From the NCBI RefSeq assembly GCF_024758005.1, contig NZ_CP103288.1:3286001-3350000 (forward strand): DNA of 64,000 bases. The letters are read 5' to 3'. Both the position numbers and the translations under genes were made by a program. Below the pieces are notes generated by a model, which saw nothing but the letters and a program-made list of their open reading frames with translations, was not told the origin of the DNA and did no database searches. Below are positions 24,834 through 32,924 of the stretch, piece by piece (the stretch's first letter is position 1; each line of letters starts with the position of its first letter). This DNA comes from Pseudarthrobacter sp. NS4 (lineage in GTDB: Bacteria; Actinomycetota; Actinomycetes; Actinomycetales; Micrococcaceae).

Positions 24834-26272
24834 CGATGCGCCTGAAGAACCTTGCAGTAACCCACGGCCAGACAACCCTGGTTGAGGCCGACAGCCTGCA
24901 CTTCACGCCCGGGCGTCCCGTGACCATCGTTGGCGAAAGCGGTTCGGGCAAGTCACTGCTCGCCCACGCGATCATGGGGACCCTCCCGGCAAACCTCACG
25001 GCGCAGGGAAGCCTCAGCATGGACGGGCAGGACTACGACCTGTCCGAGCCCGGCAACAGGCGCAAGCTCTGGGGCCCGGTCATGTCCCTGCTGCCGCAGG
25101 AACCCATGCTGGCCCTGGACCCGACAATGCGGACCAGGGAACAGGTGGCCGAAGCGGCGGCCACCTTCAGGACCGACAGGAAAAACGCCAGGAGTACCGC
25201 CGGGAGCCTGTTGGCGGCCCTGGGCCTGGCCCACGCGGCCGGCGCGTTCCCGCATACCCTCTCCGGCGGCATGGCCCAGCGGGTGGCTTTCGCCGCCGCC
25301 ACCATCGGCGGAGCACAGGTCCTGATAGCGGACGAGCCCTCCAAAGGCCTGGACGAGCGTGCCCGGACGGAGTTGGCGGCACTGCTGAAACGGCATGTCA
25401 CTGACGATGGCATCCTCCTGACCATCACCCACGACCTGGAACTGGCCCGTGAACTGGGCGGCGACGTCCTGGTGATGAAAAACGCCAACATCATCGAACA
25501 GGGGCCCGCCGGGCAAGTCCTCACCGAACCTGACCACCCCTACACCCGCCGCTTGCTCGCCGCGGAACCCTCGAACTGGCGCCACCCCTGGGCAACAGCA
25601 CCAGCAGCGGCACCGGAGTCAACGGCTCCCGCCCTTATCCAAGGTGAAGGGCTCGCGAAGGCGTTCGGGAACCAACAGCTCTTCTCCGGCCTCGACGTGG
25701 CCATCCACCCCCGGGAACGGCTGGCACTGAGCGGGCCGAGCGGCAGCGGCAAAACTACCCTGGGAAACGTCCTGCTGCGCCTGCTGCCCCCCGATGCCGG
25801 GAGAGTCCAGCACTCCGAGGCACTCCAGGGAGGACGGCTGCAAAAGCTCTACCAGGACCCCGCCCTGGCCTTTCCATCCCGCGTGGCACTGAGCGATTCC
25901 TTCGGCGACCTCATCCGGCGCCACCGGCTGGACCCGGAACGCCTGGAAGAGCTCATGGCCTCGCTACGCCTCGCGCCGATGCTGTTGACCCGCACACCCG
26001 GGCAGGTCTCCGGCGGGGAACTGCAGCGCCTGGCGATCATCCGGTCGATGCTCCTGGAACCGGCCCTGGTCTTCGCCGACGAACCCACCTCGCGCCTTGA
26101 CCTCATCACCCAGGAGGAAACCATGGCCTGCCTCATGGAACAGGTGGAACGCCAGGGCTGCGCCCTGGTACTCGTCACCCACGACAGCAGCCTGGCCGGC
26201 GCCGTGACCCACCGCAGCATCCCACTGGGAACAACAGAAGAGTCCGTGGAAAGGACCAAAGCCTTCGCCTAG
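24830..26272 (+). CDS. Duplicated ABC ATPase for the Opp/Nik-type importer
   Basis: 480 aa from GTG 24830. Two ATPase domains are fused in one chain: first Walker A GESGSGKSLL, signature LSGGMAQRVAFA, Walker B VLIADEPSKGLD; second Walker A GPSGSGKTTL, signature VSGGELQRLAII, Walker B LVFADEPTSRLD. It replaces the separate DppD and DppF subunits and energises the two permeases. The link DHPYTRRLLAAEPS, typical of oligopeptide ATPases, ends the first half. Confidence 0.9.
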   Translation: MTMRLKNLAVTHGQTTLVEADSLHFTPGRPVTIVGESGSGKSLLAHAIMGTLPANLTAQGSLSMDGQDYDLSEPGNRRKLWGPVMSLLPQEPMLALDPTMRTREQVAEAAATFRTDRKNARSTAGSLLAALGLAHAAGAFPHTLSGGMAQRVAFAAATIGGAQVLIADEPSKGLDERARTELAALLKRHVTDDGILLTITHDLELARELGGDVLVMKNANIIEQGPAGQVLTEPDHPYTRRLLAAEPSNWRHPWATAPAAAPESTAPALIQGEGLAKAFGNQQLFSGLDVAIHPRERLALSGPSGSGKTTLGNVLLRLLPPDAGRVQHSEALQGGRLQKLYQDPALAFPSRVALSDSFGDLIRRHRLDPERLEELMASLRLAPMLLTRTPGQVSGGELQRLAIIRSMLLEPALVFADEPTSRLDLITQEETMACLMEQVERQGCALVLVTHDSSLAGAVTHRSIPLGTTEESVERTKAFA

Positions 26273-26289
26273 GCAGCAGACGCGGCCGC

Positions 26290-26318
26290 GCACCGTTTCC
26301 CGTTGCTGGAGACGGTGC
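26290..26318. terminator. Hairpin between convergent importer and paa operons
   Basis: GCACCGT (26290-26296) pairs perfectly with ACGGTGC (26312-26318) in the 81-bp gap between the two convergent operons. There is no clear U-run, so it may be a weak bidirectional terminator or only a chance stem. Confidence 0.35.
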
Positions 26319-26353
26319 CCGGCCTGGGTTTGCGTGCCCGCAAGCAGAAGGGG

Positions 26354-27133
26354 TTATCCCTTGAACGCAGGCTCCCGTTTCTCCTGGAAAGCCCGGAAAC
26401 CCTCGGCGTAATCGTCGGTCTTGCAGAGTCTTGCCTGTTCGGCGTTCTCCTCCTGCATGGCCTCCCACAGGCCCAGGCGCTGGTCGCGGATGTGCGCCAC
26501 CAGCTCCTTGCTGGCGGTGAAGGCGCCGGTGGCGCCTGCGGCAACCCGTTCCACGATCCCCCGCGTCCTGTCCAGGAGTTCGTCCGCAGGCATGGCCCGG
26601 CTGAACAGCCCCTGTGCCACCGCTTCGGCGCCGCTCATCAGCTCGGCCGTGTAGATCAGGTCCAGGGTGCGGTGCATGCCCAGCCGCTCGGTGAAGTACC
26701 AGTGCCCGCCGGAGTCCAGCGTTGCCCCCAGCTTCGCGAACGGGGACCCGAACTTCGCGTTCTCCGCCACGTACACCACATCCGTGGCCAGCAGCAGGCC
26801 CAGCCCCACGCCCAGGCAGGCACCGTGTGCTGCGGCGAAGGAGGGTGCCGGGAACGCCGCCATCTTCTTCAGCAGCGGCTCCACCAGCCCGCCCAGGTAC
26901 GCGGCGGCGTCGTCGCTCTCCGGCGTTACGTTCTGGATGTCCCGGCCCGCGCAGAAGGCGCGGCCCTCTCCCCTCAGCAGCAGCGCCCGCACCTCACCGC
27001 GTGAGGCGGCGGCAGCAGCGTCGTCGTACGCCTGTGCTAAATCCGCCAGCGCCTGCTCGTCCAGCGAGTTCAGCTTGTGCGGGGCGTTCAGGACCACCTC
27101 GGCAACACCGTTGCTGATGGAGAGGGAAATCAT
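26354..27133 (-). CDS. paaG: Enoyl-CoA hydratase/isomerase, probably PaaG (ring-epoxide isomerase)
   Basis: 259 aa of the crotonase family: LNAPHKLNSLDEQAL, the oxyanion region RAFCAGRDIQN, AAHGACLGVGLGLLLATDVVY and the C-terminal EGFRAFQEKREPAFKG. The second catalytic region LGATLDSGGHWYFTERLG resembles PaaG (DSGG) more than PaaF hydratases. It would convert the 1,2-epoxyphenylacetyl-CoA made by PaaABCDE to the oxepin-CoA. It is the last gene of the operon, 24 bp after paaE. Confidence 0.75.
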   Translation of the reverse strand: MISLSISNGVAEVVLNAPHKLNSLDEQALADLAQAYDDAAAAASRGEVRALLLRGEGRAFCAGRDIQNVTPESDDAAAYLGGLVEPLLKKMAAFPAPSFAAAHGACLGVGLGLLLATDVVYVAENAKFGSPFAKLGATLDSGGHWYFTERLGMHRTLDLIYTAELMSGAEAVAQGLFSRAMPADELLDRTRGIVERVAAGATGAFTASKELVAHIRDQRLGLWEAMQEENAEQARLCKTDDYAEGFRAFQEKREPAFKG

Positions 27134-27157
27134 GGGGCTCCTTGGGGTTGAAAAGAC

Positions 27158-28399
27158 TTAGACGTCGAAGTCGACGGTGACTTCCTTGCTGGTGGGGTGC
27201 GACTGGCAGGTCAGCACGTAGCCCTTGTCCAGCTCATCCTGCTCCAGCGCGTAGTTTTCGTCCATGGTCACGCTGCCGGTGACCAGCTTGGCCCGGCAGG
27301 TGCCGCACACTCCCCCGGCGCACGCGAACGGCACGTCCGGGCGGACCCGCAGCGCGGCGTTGAGGATGGACTCGCGGGCGTGCGTGGGGCTGGCCACCTC
27401 GCCCTGCAGGCCGTCCAGCTTGAACGTGATCTTGTACGTCTCCTTGGACTCGTCCACCACCACGGGACGGCCGGCGTTCCCCTCCGGCCGGTCCGGCTTG
27501 CCGCTCGTGAACAGCTCGAACCGGATGTTCTCCGGCTTCACGCCGCGCTCGGCAAGGGTGTCCCGGCACAGCTGCACCAGCTCGAACGGCCCGCACAGGA
27601 ACCACTCGTCCACGTCATCCGCGTGGATGGCAGTGCCCAGCAGCTGCTGGAGCTTCCCGGCGTCGATCCTGCCGCTCAGCAGCGGCGCGATCCGCTGCTC
27701 GCGGGACAGCACGTGGTGGATGGCCAGCCGCTGCGGGTACTTGTCCTTCAGGTCCGCCAGCTCCTCCAGGAACATCACGTCCATGGCGGCCTTGTTGGCG
27801 TAGATCAGGTCGAACCGGGACTCCGGGTTGGCGGCCAGCAGCGTGCGGGCGATGGCGATCACCGGGGTGATGCCGGACCCGGCGGCGATGGCCACGAAGC
27901 TGGCTTCCCCGTTGGAGGCCACATCCCCCGCCAGCTCCTCCGGGTTGTTCATGGAGTTCATCCGGTTCTGCTCCACGGCTTTGCCGTCCCGGCCGTGCCT
28001 TGACACGAACGCGCCCATGGGGCTCATGACGTCCAGCGTGTCCCCCGCCTTCAGCTCCGAATTGGCCCAGGTGGAAAAGACACCGCCCAGGTCCTTCTTC
28101 ACGGCAACCCGGATCTCGCTGCTGCCGTCCTCGAAGCTGCGCGGCTCGGCGCAGATGGAGTAGCTGCGGCGCACCTCGTGCAGCTCGCCGGTCTCATCCG
28201 GCAGCTTGGTGCGCAGGGCCACGTACTGGCCGGGCAGGTAGTCGAAGTGGCCGGCAAGCTCCGCCGGGACATGGAAGGAGACCTCGATAGCGTCCTCGGT
28301 GAGCCGGCGCACCTCCTTGACCGTGAGCGTGTGGAAGGACGGACGACGGCGGCCGGCGGCCTGCGCCTCTTCGGCGGCGGTCTGGCGGACAACAGGCAT
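27158..28399 (-). CDS. paaE: Phenylacetyl-CoA epoxidase, reductase subunit
   Basis: 413 aa. An N-terminal FAD/NAD reductase domain has RRSYSICAEP for flavin binding and IAAGSGITPVIAIARTLL for nucleotide binding. A C-terminal plant-type 2Fe-2S ferredoxin domain has CAGGVCGTCRAK and a last Cys in LTCQSHP. It passes electrons from NADPH to the di-iron PaaA subunit. It lies 9 bp downstream of paaD. Confidence 0.93.
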   Translation of the reverse strand: MPVVRQTAAEEAQAAGRRRPSFHTLTVKEVRRLTEDAIEVSFHVPAELAGHFDYLPGQYVALRTKLPDETGELHEVRRSYSICAEPRSFEDGSSEIRVAVKKDLGGVFSTWANSELKAGDTLDVMSPMGAFVSRHGRDGKAVEQNRMNSMNNPEELAGDVASNGEASFVAIAAGSGITPVIAIARTLLAANPESRFDLIYANKAAMDVMFLEELADLKDKYPQRLAIHHVLSREQRIAPLLSGRIDAGKLQQLLGTAIHADDVDEWFLCGPFELVQLCRDTLAERGVKPENIRFELFTSGKPDRPEGNAGRPVVVDESKETYKITFKLDGLQGEVASPTHARESILNAALRVRPDVPFACAGGVCGTCRAKLVTGSVTMDENYALEQDELDKGYVLTCQSHPTSKEVTVDFDV

Positions 28400-28408
28400 G
28401 GGGCTTCC

Positions 28409-28942
28409 TTACAGGACCTTGAAGTAGTCGAACGGTTCCTTGCAGTCCTGGCACACATACAGCGCCTTGCAGGACGTGGAACCGAACCGGGTGAGTTCCT
28501 TGGTGTTCAGGCTGCTGCACTGGGGGCATTTCACGGCCAGGCTCAGCCGGACGGGGCCTGCGTGGCGGGCGGCTCCTGCTTTGCCCGTCGGCGGCGCGAT
28601 GCCGTACTCCTGCAGCTTCGCCTTTCCGGCTTCGGTCATCCAGTCCGTGGTCCAGGCCGGGGCGAGCACCAGGTCCACGTGGACGTCCTGGTAGCCCTCC
28701 TTGGCGAACGCGGCCTTGAGGTCGTCGCGGATGGCGTCCATGGCCGGGCAGCCCGAGTACGTGGGCGTGATGGTGACTGTCACTGTTCCGCCCTTCCCCA
28801 CCTGCACGTTCCGGAGGATGCCGAGGTCCTCGATGGTGAGGACGGGGATTTCGGGGTCGCAGACGGTGGCGGCGATGTCCCACGCCGTCTGCCGCGGCGT
28901 CCGGGTCCGGGTTTCGAAGTCCGAGATGTACATGGCGGTCAC
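28409..28942 (-). CDS. paaD: Phenylacetyl-CoA epoxidase assembly subunit
   Basis: 177 aa. A MIP18/DUF59 domain with DPEIPVLTIEDLGILR and YSGCPAMDAI is followed by a C-terminal zinc-ribbon-like region (CPQCSSLNTKELTRFGSTSC, then CQDC). PaaD is needed for activity of the epoxidase and is thought to help iron-sulfur or di-iron site assembly. It overlaps paaC by 4 bp (ATGA). Confidence 0.92.
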   Translation of the reverse strand: MTAMYISDFETRTRTPRQTAWDIAATVCDPEIPVLTIEDLGILRNVQVGKGGTVTVTITPTYSGCPAMDAIRDDLKAAFAKEGYQDVHVDLVLAPAWTTDWMTEAGKAKLQEYGIAPPTGKAGAARHAGPVRLSLAVKCPQCSSLNTKELTRFGSTSCKALYVCQDCKEPFDYFKVL

Positions 28943-29853
28943 CAGCTTGCTCCGGGGTACTCGCGGGCGAGGACCTGCATCTCCGCGAGGATGTAGCCCA
29001 GGTGCTCCGAGTGCCTGCCGTACCGGCCGCCGCCGGGGGCTGCCGGAACGTCCGGCACGTCCAGTTCCGCTTCGGCCAGGACCTCGCCGGTGAGCCGGTC
29101 GAAGTCCTCCCGCAGGCTGGAAGGCGCGACGGCGGCGCCCGCCCCGGCGAGGCGGCGCGTCAGGTCATCGTCCTGGAACAGTTCGTTGACGTACGGCCAC
29201 ATCAGGCGCAGGCCGTGGATCATCCTGGTGCGGGACTCCTCCGTGCCGCCGGCCAGGCGCAGGATCCACTGGGCGCTGTGATCCCGGTGGTAGTCCACTT
29301 CCTTCACGGCCTTGGCGGCAATGGCTGCCAGCGTGGCGTCCGTGGATCCGGTGAGGCGGCGGTACAGCTCGAACTGGTAGTAGCTCACGATGAACTGCCG
29401 CGCGATGGTCACCGCGAAGTCGCCGTTGGGCTGCTCGAACAGCTCGGCGGAGCGGAACTCATGCTCGCGGCGGAAGTAGGCCAGGTCATCCTCGGATTTA
29501 TCCCAGGCGCCGCCGGCGTAGCTGAGGAAGCTCCGGGCGTGGCCCAGCTGGTCCAGGGCGATGTTGCCCAGCGCCACGTCCTCTTCCAGCTCGGGGGCGC
29601 GGGAGATCCAGTGGCCCAGGCGCTGGGCGAGGATCAGGGCATCGTCGCCCAGGCGCAGGGCATACTCGGCCACGTCCTCGCTCGGCCTGGTGATTCCGGT
29701 GCGGACCTCGAGGGCGATGTCCTCCGGGCGGAGGGCGTTGCCCGGGGTGATGCGGGTGGCACTGGCGTTGGAGTCGCCGCCGGCCACACCGTTGGAAATG
29801 TCGCCGTGGCCAGTTGTCTCTGGTGCATTGGTGTTCGTTGGGGGTGTGCTCAC
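28939..29853 (-). CDS. paaC: Phenylacetyl-CoA epoxidase, structural subunit
   Basis: 304 aa from GTG 29853 (VSTPPTNTN), which overlaps the paaB stop as GTGA; a longer open frame to 30114 is antisense-free but lies inside paaB. It is a ferritin-like helical protein: AEYALRLGDDALILAQRLGHWISRAPELEEDVALGNIALDQLGHAR, then FRREHEFR and EVDYHRDHSAQW. PaaC forms the stabilising heterodimer with PaaA but lacks the catalytic di-iron site. Confidence 0.92.
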   Translation of the reverse strand: MSTPPTNTNAPETTGHGDISNGVAGGDSNASATRITPGNALRPEDIALEVRTGITRPSEDVAEYALRLGDDALILAQRLGHWISRAPELEEDVALGNIALDQLGHARSFLSYAGGAWDKSEDDLAYFRREHEFRSAELFEQPNGDFAVTIARQFIVSYYQFELYRRLTGSTDATLAAIAAKAVKEVDYHRDHSAQWILRLAGGTEESRTRMIHGLRLMWPYVNELFQDDDLTRRLAGAGAAVAPSSLREDFDRLTGEVLAEAELDVPDVPAAPGGGRYGRHSEHLGYILAEMQVLAREYPGASW

Positions 29854-30302
29854 AGGTGCTTCACCCCTTCGCTCTTGGTGTAGTACGTGGCGTGCCGGTA
29901 GTCCTTGCCCTGCGGCGACTCGAAGAAGGATCCCTTGGAATCCGGGTCGCTGGCGGCGATGGCCTCGGCCGGGACAACCCAGATGGAGACGCCCTCGTTG
30001 CGGCGGGTGTAGAGGTCGCGGGCGTTGCGCAGGGCCATGGCGGCATCCGGTGCGTGCAGGGAGCCGGCGTGGACATGGCTGAGGCCGCGGCTGGACCGGA
30101 CAAAGACCTCCCACAGGCCCCAGGCGCCGCGGTCTGTGTGGTCAGCCGCGGGCTGGTTGTCCGTGACCTGGGTTGTTGCGGCGGCCTTGGCCTCGTTGGC
30201 GGCTGCCTCCGGGGTGGGGGCGCCGGCCGGCACATGCTGCGCGCCGCGGATCACTTCACTGGCCGAACTTGCGGGAACTTCCGGGTTGCCGTGGGGACTC
30301 AT
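29850..30302 (-). CDS. paaB: Phenylacetyl-CoA epoxidase, subunit B
   Basis: 150 aa. The conserved PaaB core is [38 protein letters not shown], then SIWVVP. An unusually long, Ala-rich N-terminus (about 50 residues, [18 protein letters not shown]) precedes it, as in other actinobacterial homologues. PaaB links PaaAC dimers in the epoxidase. Its gene overlaps paaA and paaC by 4 bp each. Confidence 0.92.
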   Translation of the reverse strand: MSPHGNPEVPASSASEVIRGAQHVPAGAPTPEAAANEAKAAATTQVTDNQPAADHTDRGAWGLWEVFVRSSRGLSHVHAGSLHAPDAAMALRNARDLYTRRNEGVSIWVVPAEAIAASDPDSKGSFFESPQGKDYRHATYYTKSEGVKHL

Positions 30303-31324
30303 GCTGCGTATTCCTTCGTCTTCTTTGACTGTTTTGCCCGCTGCTTGTCCGCATACGCGGACGCTGCCTCACGGACCCAGGCGCCGTCGTCGTGCGCTTC
30401 CCTCCGGCGCTCCAGGCGCTGGGCGTTGCAGGGGCCGCGGCCGGCCAGGACTTCCTGGAACTCGTGCCAGTCCAGCGGGCCGTGCTCCCACTTCTTCGTG
30501 TCCTCGTTGAAGCGGATCTGGTCATCCGGGAGCGTGAGGCCCAGGACCCTGACCTGCTCCACCATCATGCCCACGAAGCGGCTGCGGAGTTCGTCGTTGC
30601 TGAAGCGCTTGATGTTCCAGGCCATGGACTGCTTGGAGTTGGGCGAATCGTCGTCCGGCGGGCCGAACATCATCAGGGCCGGGGCATACCAGCGGTTCAC
30701 GGCGTCCTGGGCCATCTGCTTCTGCGCGGGGGTGCCGTTGGCGAGTTCCAGGAGGATCTCGAAGCCCTGGCGCTGGTGGAAGGACTCCTCCTTGCAGATG
30801 CGCACCATGGCGCGGCCGTAGGGGCCGTAGGAGGCGCGGCAGAGCGGGACCTGGTTGCAGATGGCTGCGCCGTCCACCAGCCAGCCGATGGCGCCCATGT
30901 CCGCCCAGGTCAGCGCAGGGTAGTTGAAGATGCTTGAGTAGCGGGCCTTGCCGGCGATGAGGTCCGCCATCATCTTGTCGCGGCTCTGGCCCAGCGTCTC
31001 GGCGGCCGAGTAGAGGTACAGCCCGTGGCCGGCCTCGTCCTGGACCTTGGCCATGAGGATGGCCTTGCGCTTGAGGCTGGGGGCGCGGGAGATCCAGTTG
31101 GCTTCGGGCTGCATGCCGATGATCTCGGAGTGGGCATGCTGGGAGATCTGGCGCAGCAGGGTCTTGCGGTAGGCCGCCGGCATCCAGTCCTTGGGCTCGA
31201 TGCGTGAGTCCTCGGCCATGACGCGGTCGAAGTTGGCCTGGGCTTCCGCCTCCAGTTCCTCCTGCCCGACTTGCTTACGGGGGGTTGGCTCGGCGGGCAC
31301 TGACTGCAGGTTCTGCGCTGCCAT
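30299..31324 (-). CDS. paaA: Phenylacetyl-CoA epoxidase, catalytic di-iron subunit
   Basis: 341 aa. The di-iron helices are visible: E in [24 protein letters not shown], then [18 protein letters not shown] (EXXH), [13 protein letters not shown] (EXXH). It epoxidises the aromatic ring of phenylacetyl-CoA together with PaaC and PaaB. GGAGCA precedes ATG 31324. It is first gene of the paaABCDE-paaG operon, with a TetR-like operator about 45 bp upstream. Confidence 0.95.
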   Translation of the reverse strand: MAAQNLQSVPAEPTPRKQVGQEELEAEAQANFDRVMAEDSRIEPKDWMPAAYRKTLLRQISQHAHSEIIGMQPEANWISRAPSLKRKAILMAKVQDEAGHGLYLYSAAETLGQSRDKMMADLIAGKARYSSIFNYPALTWADMGAIGWLVDGAAICNQVPLCRASYGPYGRAMVRICKEESFHQRQGFEILLELANGTPAQKQMAQDAVNRWYAPALMMFGPPDDDSPNSKQSMAWNIKRFSNDELRSRFVGMMVEQVRVLGLTLPDDQIRFNEDTKKWEHGPLDWHEFQEVLAGRGPCNAQRLERRREAHDDGAWVREAASAYADKQRAKQSKKTKEYAA

Positions 31325-31368
31325 GGTTGCTCCTATGCAATGACCTTCTGGGACGTGCGGAATTATTT

Positions 31369-31382
31369 ACCGACCGTTCGTT
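31369..31382 (-). promoter_or_regulatory. Candidate TetR-family (PaaR-like) operator upstream of paaA
   Basis: On the minus strand AACGAAC-GGTCGGT forms a quasi-palindrome (5 of 7 half-site matches), the usual look of TetR operators. It lies 45-58 bp before paaA, followed on the minus strand by AT-rich TAAATAATT that could be the -10. TetR-type PaaR proteins control paa genes in other bacteria; no regulator gene is seen in this window. Confidence 0.5.
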
Positions 31383-31520
31383 CAGGATATGCGGAAGCGT
31401 TTGGGGGCGTCAAGCGCGTGGTGTGTTCCCCTCCCTCGGAAGGTGCGCGCCGCCGTCGTACCCTCCCTGCGTCTTGCCCCCTCCAGCTCCTCCCTCCCCG
31501 CGACTGGCAAATCCGGTTTC

Positions 31521-31578
31521 GACGCGGACATTCCCCTGCGCGGCCCACATATCGGGTGCGTCAGGGCATGTGCGGGTC
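31521..31578 (+). repeat. Divergent copy of palindromic repeat, upstream of AbiEi-like gene
   Basis: Aligned without gaps, this stretch matches the better copy at 32635-32692 at roughly 70% of positions. Shared blocks are GACGCG, ATTCCC, TCGG and the AGGG.AT.TGCG right arm. Its arms (GCGGACATTCCC and GGGCATGTGCGG) still pair imperfectly. It lies 90 bp before the AbiEi-like gene and has the same orientation as the downstream copy. Confidence 0.5.
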
Positions 31579-31666
31579 GGGAGGGAACAACCGCGTCGCC
31601 AGCACTTCTGCACATAGCGGCAGGCACCACTTCCACCGGGTGGCGCACAGCTGACAAATTCGGTCC

Positions 31667-32638
31667 ATGCCGGATCTTCCACCACTCCTGTTGTCCCGCG
31701 ACCGTCTCCTGCACGGGCTGACCCCGAATGAACTCACCAAACGCGTGAAGGCCGGAACGCTGGTTCGCGTCCGGCACGGCGTCTATGTGAACGGGGTGGT
31801 GTGGCGGAATCTGAAACCGTGGGAGCAATACCGCCTTCGCGTCCAGGCGGCTGCTGAAACGTTCGAGAAACCCACAGTCTTCGCCCGGCGCTCTGCCGCC
31901 AGCGTGTGGGGAATACCCACCGTTGGCCTGCACCACCCGGTCCAGGTCCTCACGACGAAGAACGACGGCGGGCGGTCCCGTGCCGGCGTCAGCCGCCACT
32001 TTGCGACACCTGCGGGCATGAACGTAGTCAGGCGGGAGGGCCTGCTGGTCACCGACCGCATCCGCACCGTCCTGGACCTGGCGGCGTTCATTCCATTCGC
32101 CGAAGCCGTAGCGCCCATGGACCATGTGCTTCAGCCGGACCGTGCCCGGCGGCTGCCCGCCTTGACGAAGGCGGAACTGGAGGCCGGCATCGGATCGATC
32201 TATTCCGCTGCCGCGGGGCGGAGGATCCGGACGGTTATCGATTTTGCTGATCCTGCTTCCGGCTCGGCCGGGGAGTCGTTAAGCCGGGCACTGATCCACC
32301 TGGCCGGCTTCGAAGCCCCCGCACTCCAGCAGGAGATTTACGACGCCAGCGGCCTGGTGGGCTACGCAGACTTCCACTGGAAGCAGTCCAGGGTAGTTGG
32401 CGAGTTCGACGGCGAGACGAAGTACGTCAAACCCGAATACCTCAACGGCCGGACCCCGTCCCAGGCTGTTGTGGCCGAAAAGAACCGCGAAAACCGCATC
32501 CGCGCCACGGGAACGGGCGTGGTCCGCTGGGACTGGGCGGATCTCATGGCGGGGACGCTGGAACGTAAGTTGGCAGCGGCCGGTGTGTCCCGCCGTCGTA
32601 CGCGCTCCGCCGTTATCGACGCGCAAATGCAACGGTGA
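31667..32638 (+). CDS. AbiEi-like/DUF559 protein: N-terminal HTH plus Vsr-like nuclease domain
   Basis: 323 aa. The N-terminus (LLHGLTPNELTKRVKAGTLVRVRHGVYVNG) is the AbiEi-type winged helix. A middle region (RSAASVWGIPTVGLHHPVQV, TVLDLAAF) is typical of large actinobacterial families annotated as type IV antitoxin or DUF559. The C-terminus (GYADFHWKQSRVVGEFDGETKY, then AEKNRENRI) has the D..ExD-like pattern of Vsr/PD-(D/E)XK nucleases. No AbiEii toxin gene lies beside it. Its last codons fall inside a palindromic repeat, and a divergent copy lies upstream, so a mobile unit is possible. Function is unproven. Confidence 0.72.
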   Translation: MPDLPPLLLSRDRLLHGLTPNELTKRVKAGTLVRVRHGVYVNGVVWRNLKPWEQYRLRVQAAAETFEKPTVFARRSAASVWGIPTVGLHHPVQVLTTKNDGGRSRAGVSRHFATPAGMNVVRREGLLVTDRIRTVLDLAAFIPFAEAVAPMDHVLQPDRARRLPALTKAELEAGIGSIYSAAAGRRIRTVIDFADPASGSAGESLSRALIHLAGFEAPALQQEIYDASGLVGYADFHWKQSRVVGEFDGETKYVKPEYLNGRTPSQAVVAEKNRENRIRATGTGVVRWDWADLMAGTLERKLAAAGVSRRRTRSAVIDAQMQR

Positions 32639-32701
32639 CGCGCAGATTCCCTCGCGCTACCGGTATTTCGGTCTCGTGAGGGAATATGCGCAGCGAAGGC
32701 C
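32613..32701 (+). repeat. 89-bp palindromic repeat (copy 2), overlapping the AbiEi-like gene end
   Basis: It starts TTATCGACGCG inside the last codons of the gene. It contains a long hairpin, GCGCAGATTCCCTC (32640-32653) against GAGGGAATATGCGC (32678-32691), with one mismatch and a 24-base loop. The same sequence occurs at 55881-55968 with about ten differences and one 1-base gap. The 220 bp from 32702 to the subtilase end hold only an 8-bp inverted repeat, AGGTCCAG (32840) with CTGGACCT (32876). Confidence 0.85.
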
Positions 32702-32924
32702 GCAGATTTTGGGGTACCGCGTTGCAGAAAGTTGGAAGGCTTGCGCCTCACCCAGGAGCCCCGAGTACACAGCCACCCGCTCGGCATGGAAGAAGGCACG
32801 AGGCTTCCTGCCGGAGGGGACTACACTGTCGGCCGCAGAAGGTCCAGGTCCTGTCCCATACATGGAAGAAAATCTCTGGACCTCAGCAGACACCCGGACC
32901 CCGGGCTTACGTCTGCAGGCGTGC

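Noticed and set aside
23730..24875. 381-aa open frame on the minus strand
   Set aside because: It is a Gln/Gly-rich shadow of the two importer permease genes.
31667..32638. Complete AbiE toxin-antitoxin pair
   Set aside because: No AbiEii nucleotidyltransferase gene lies on either side; only the AbiEi-like protein is present.
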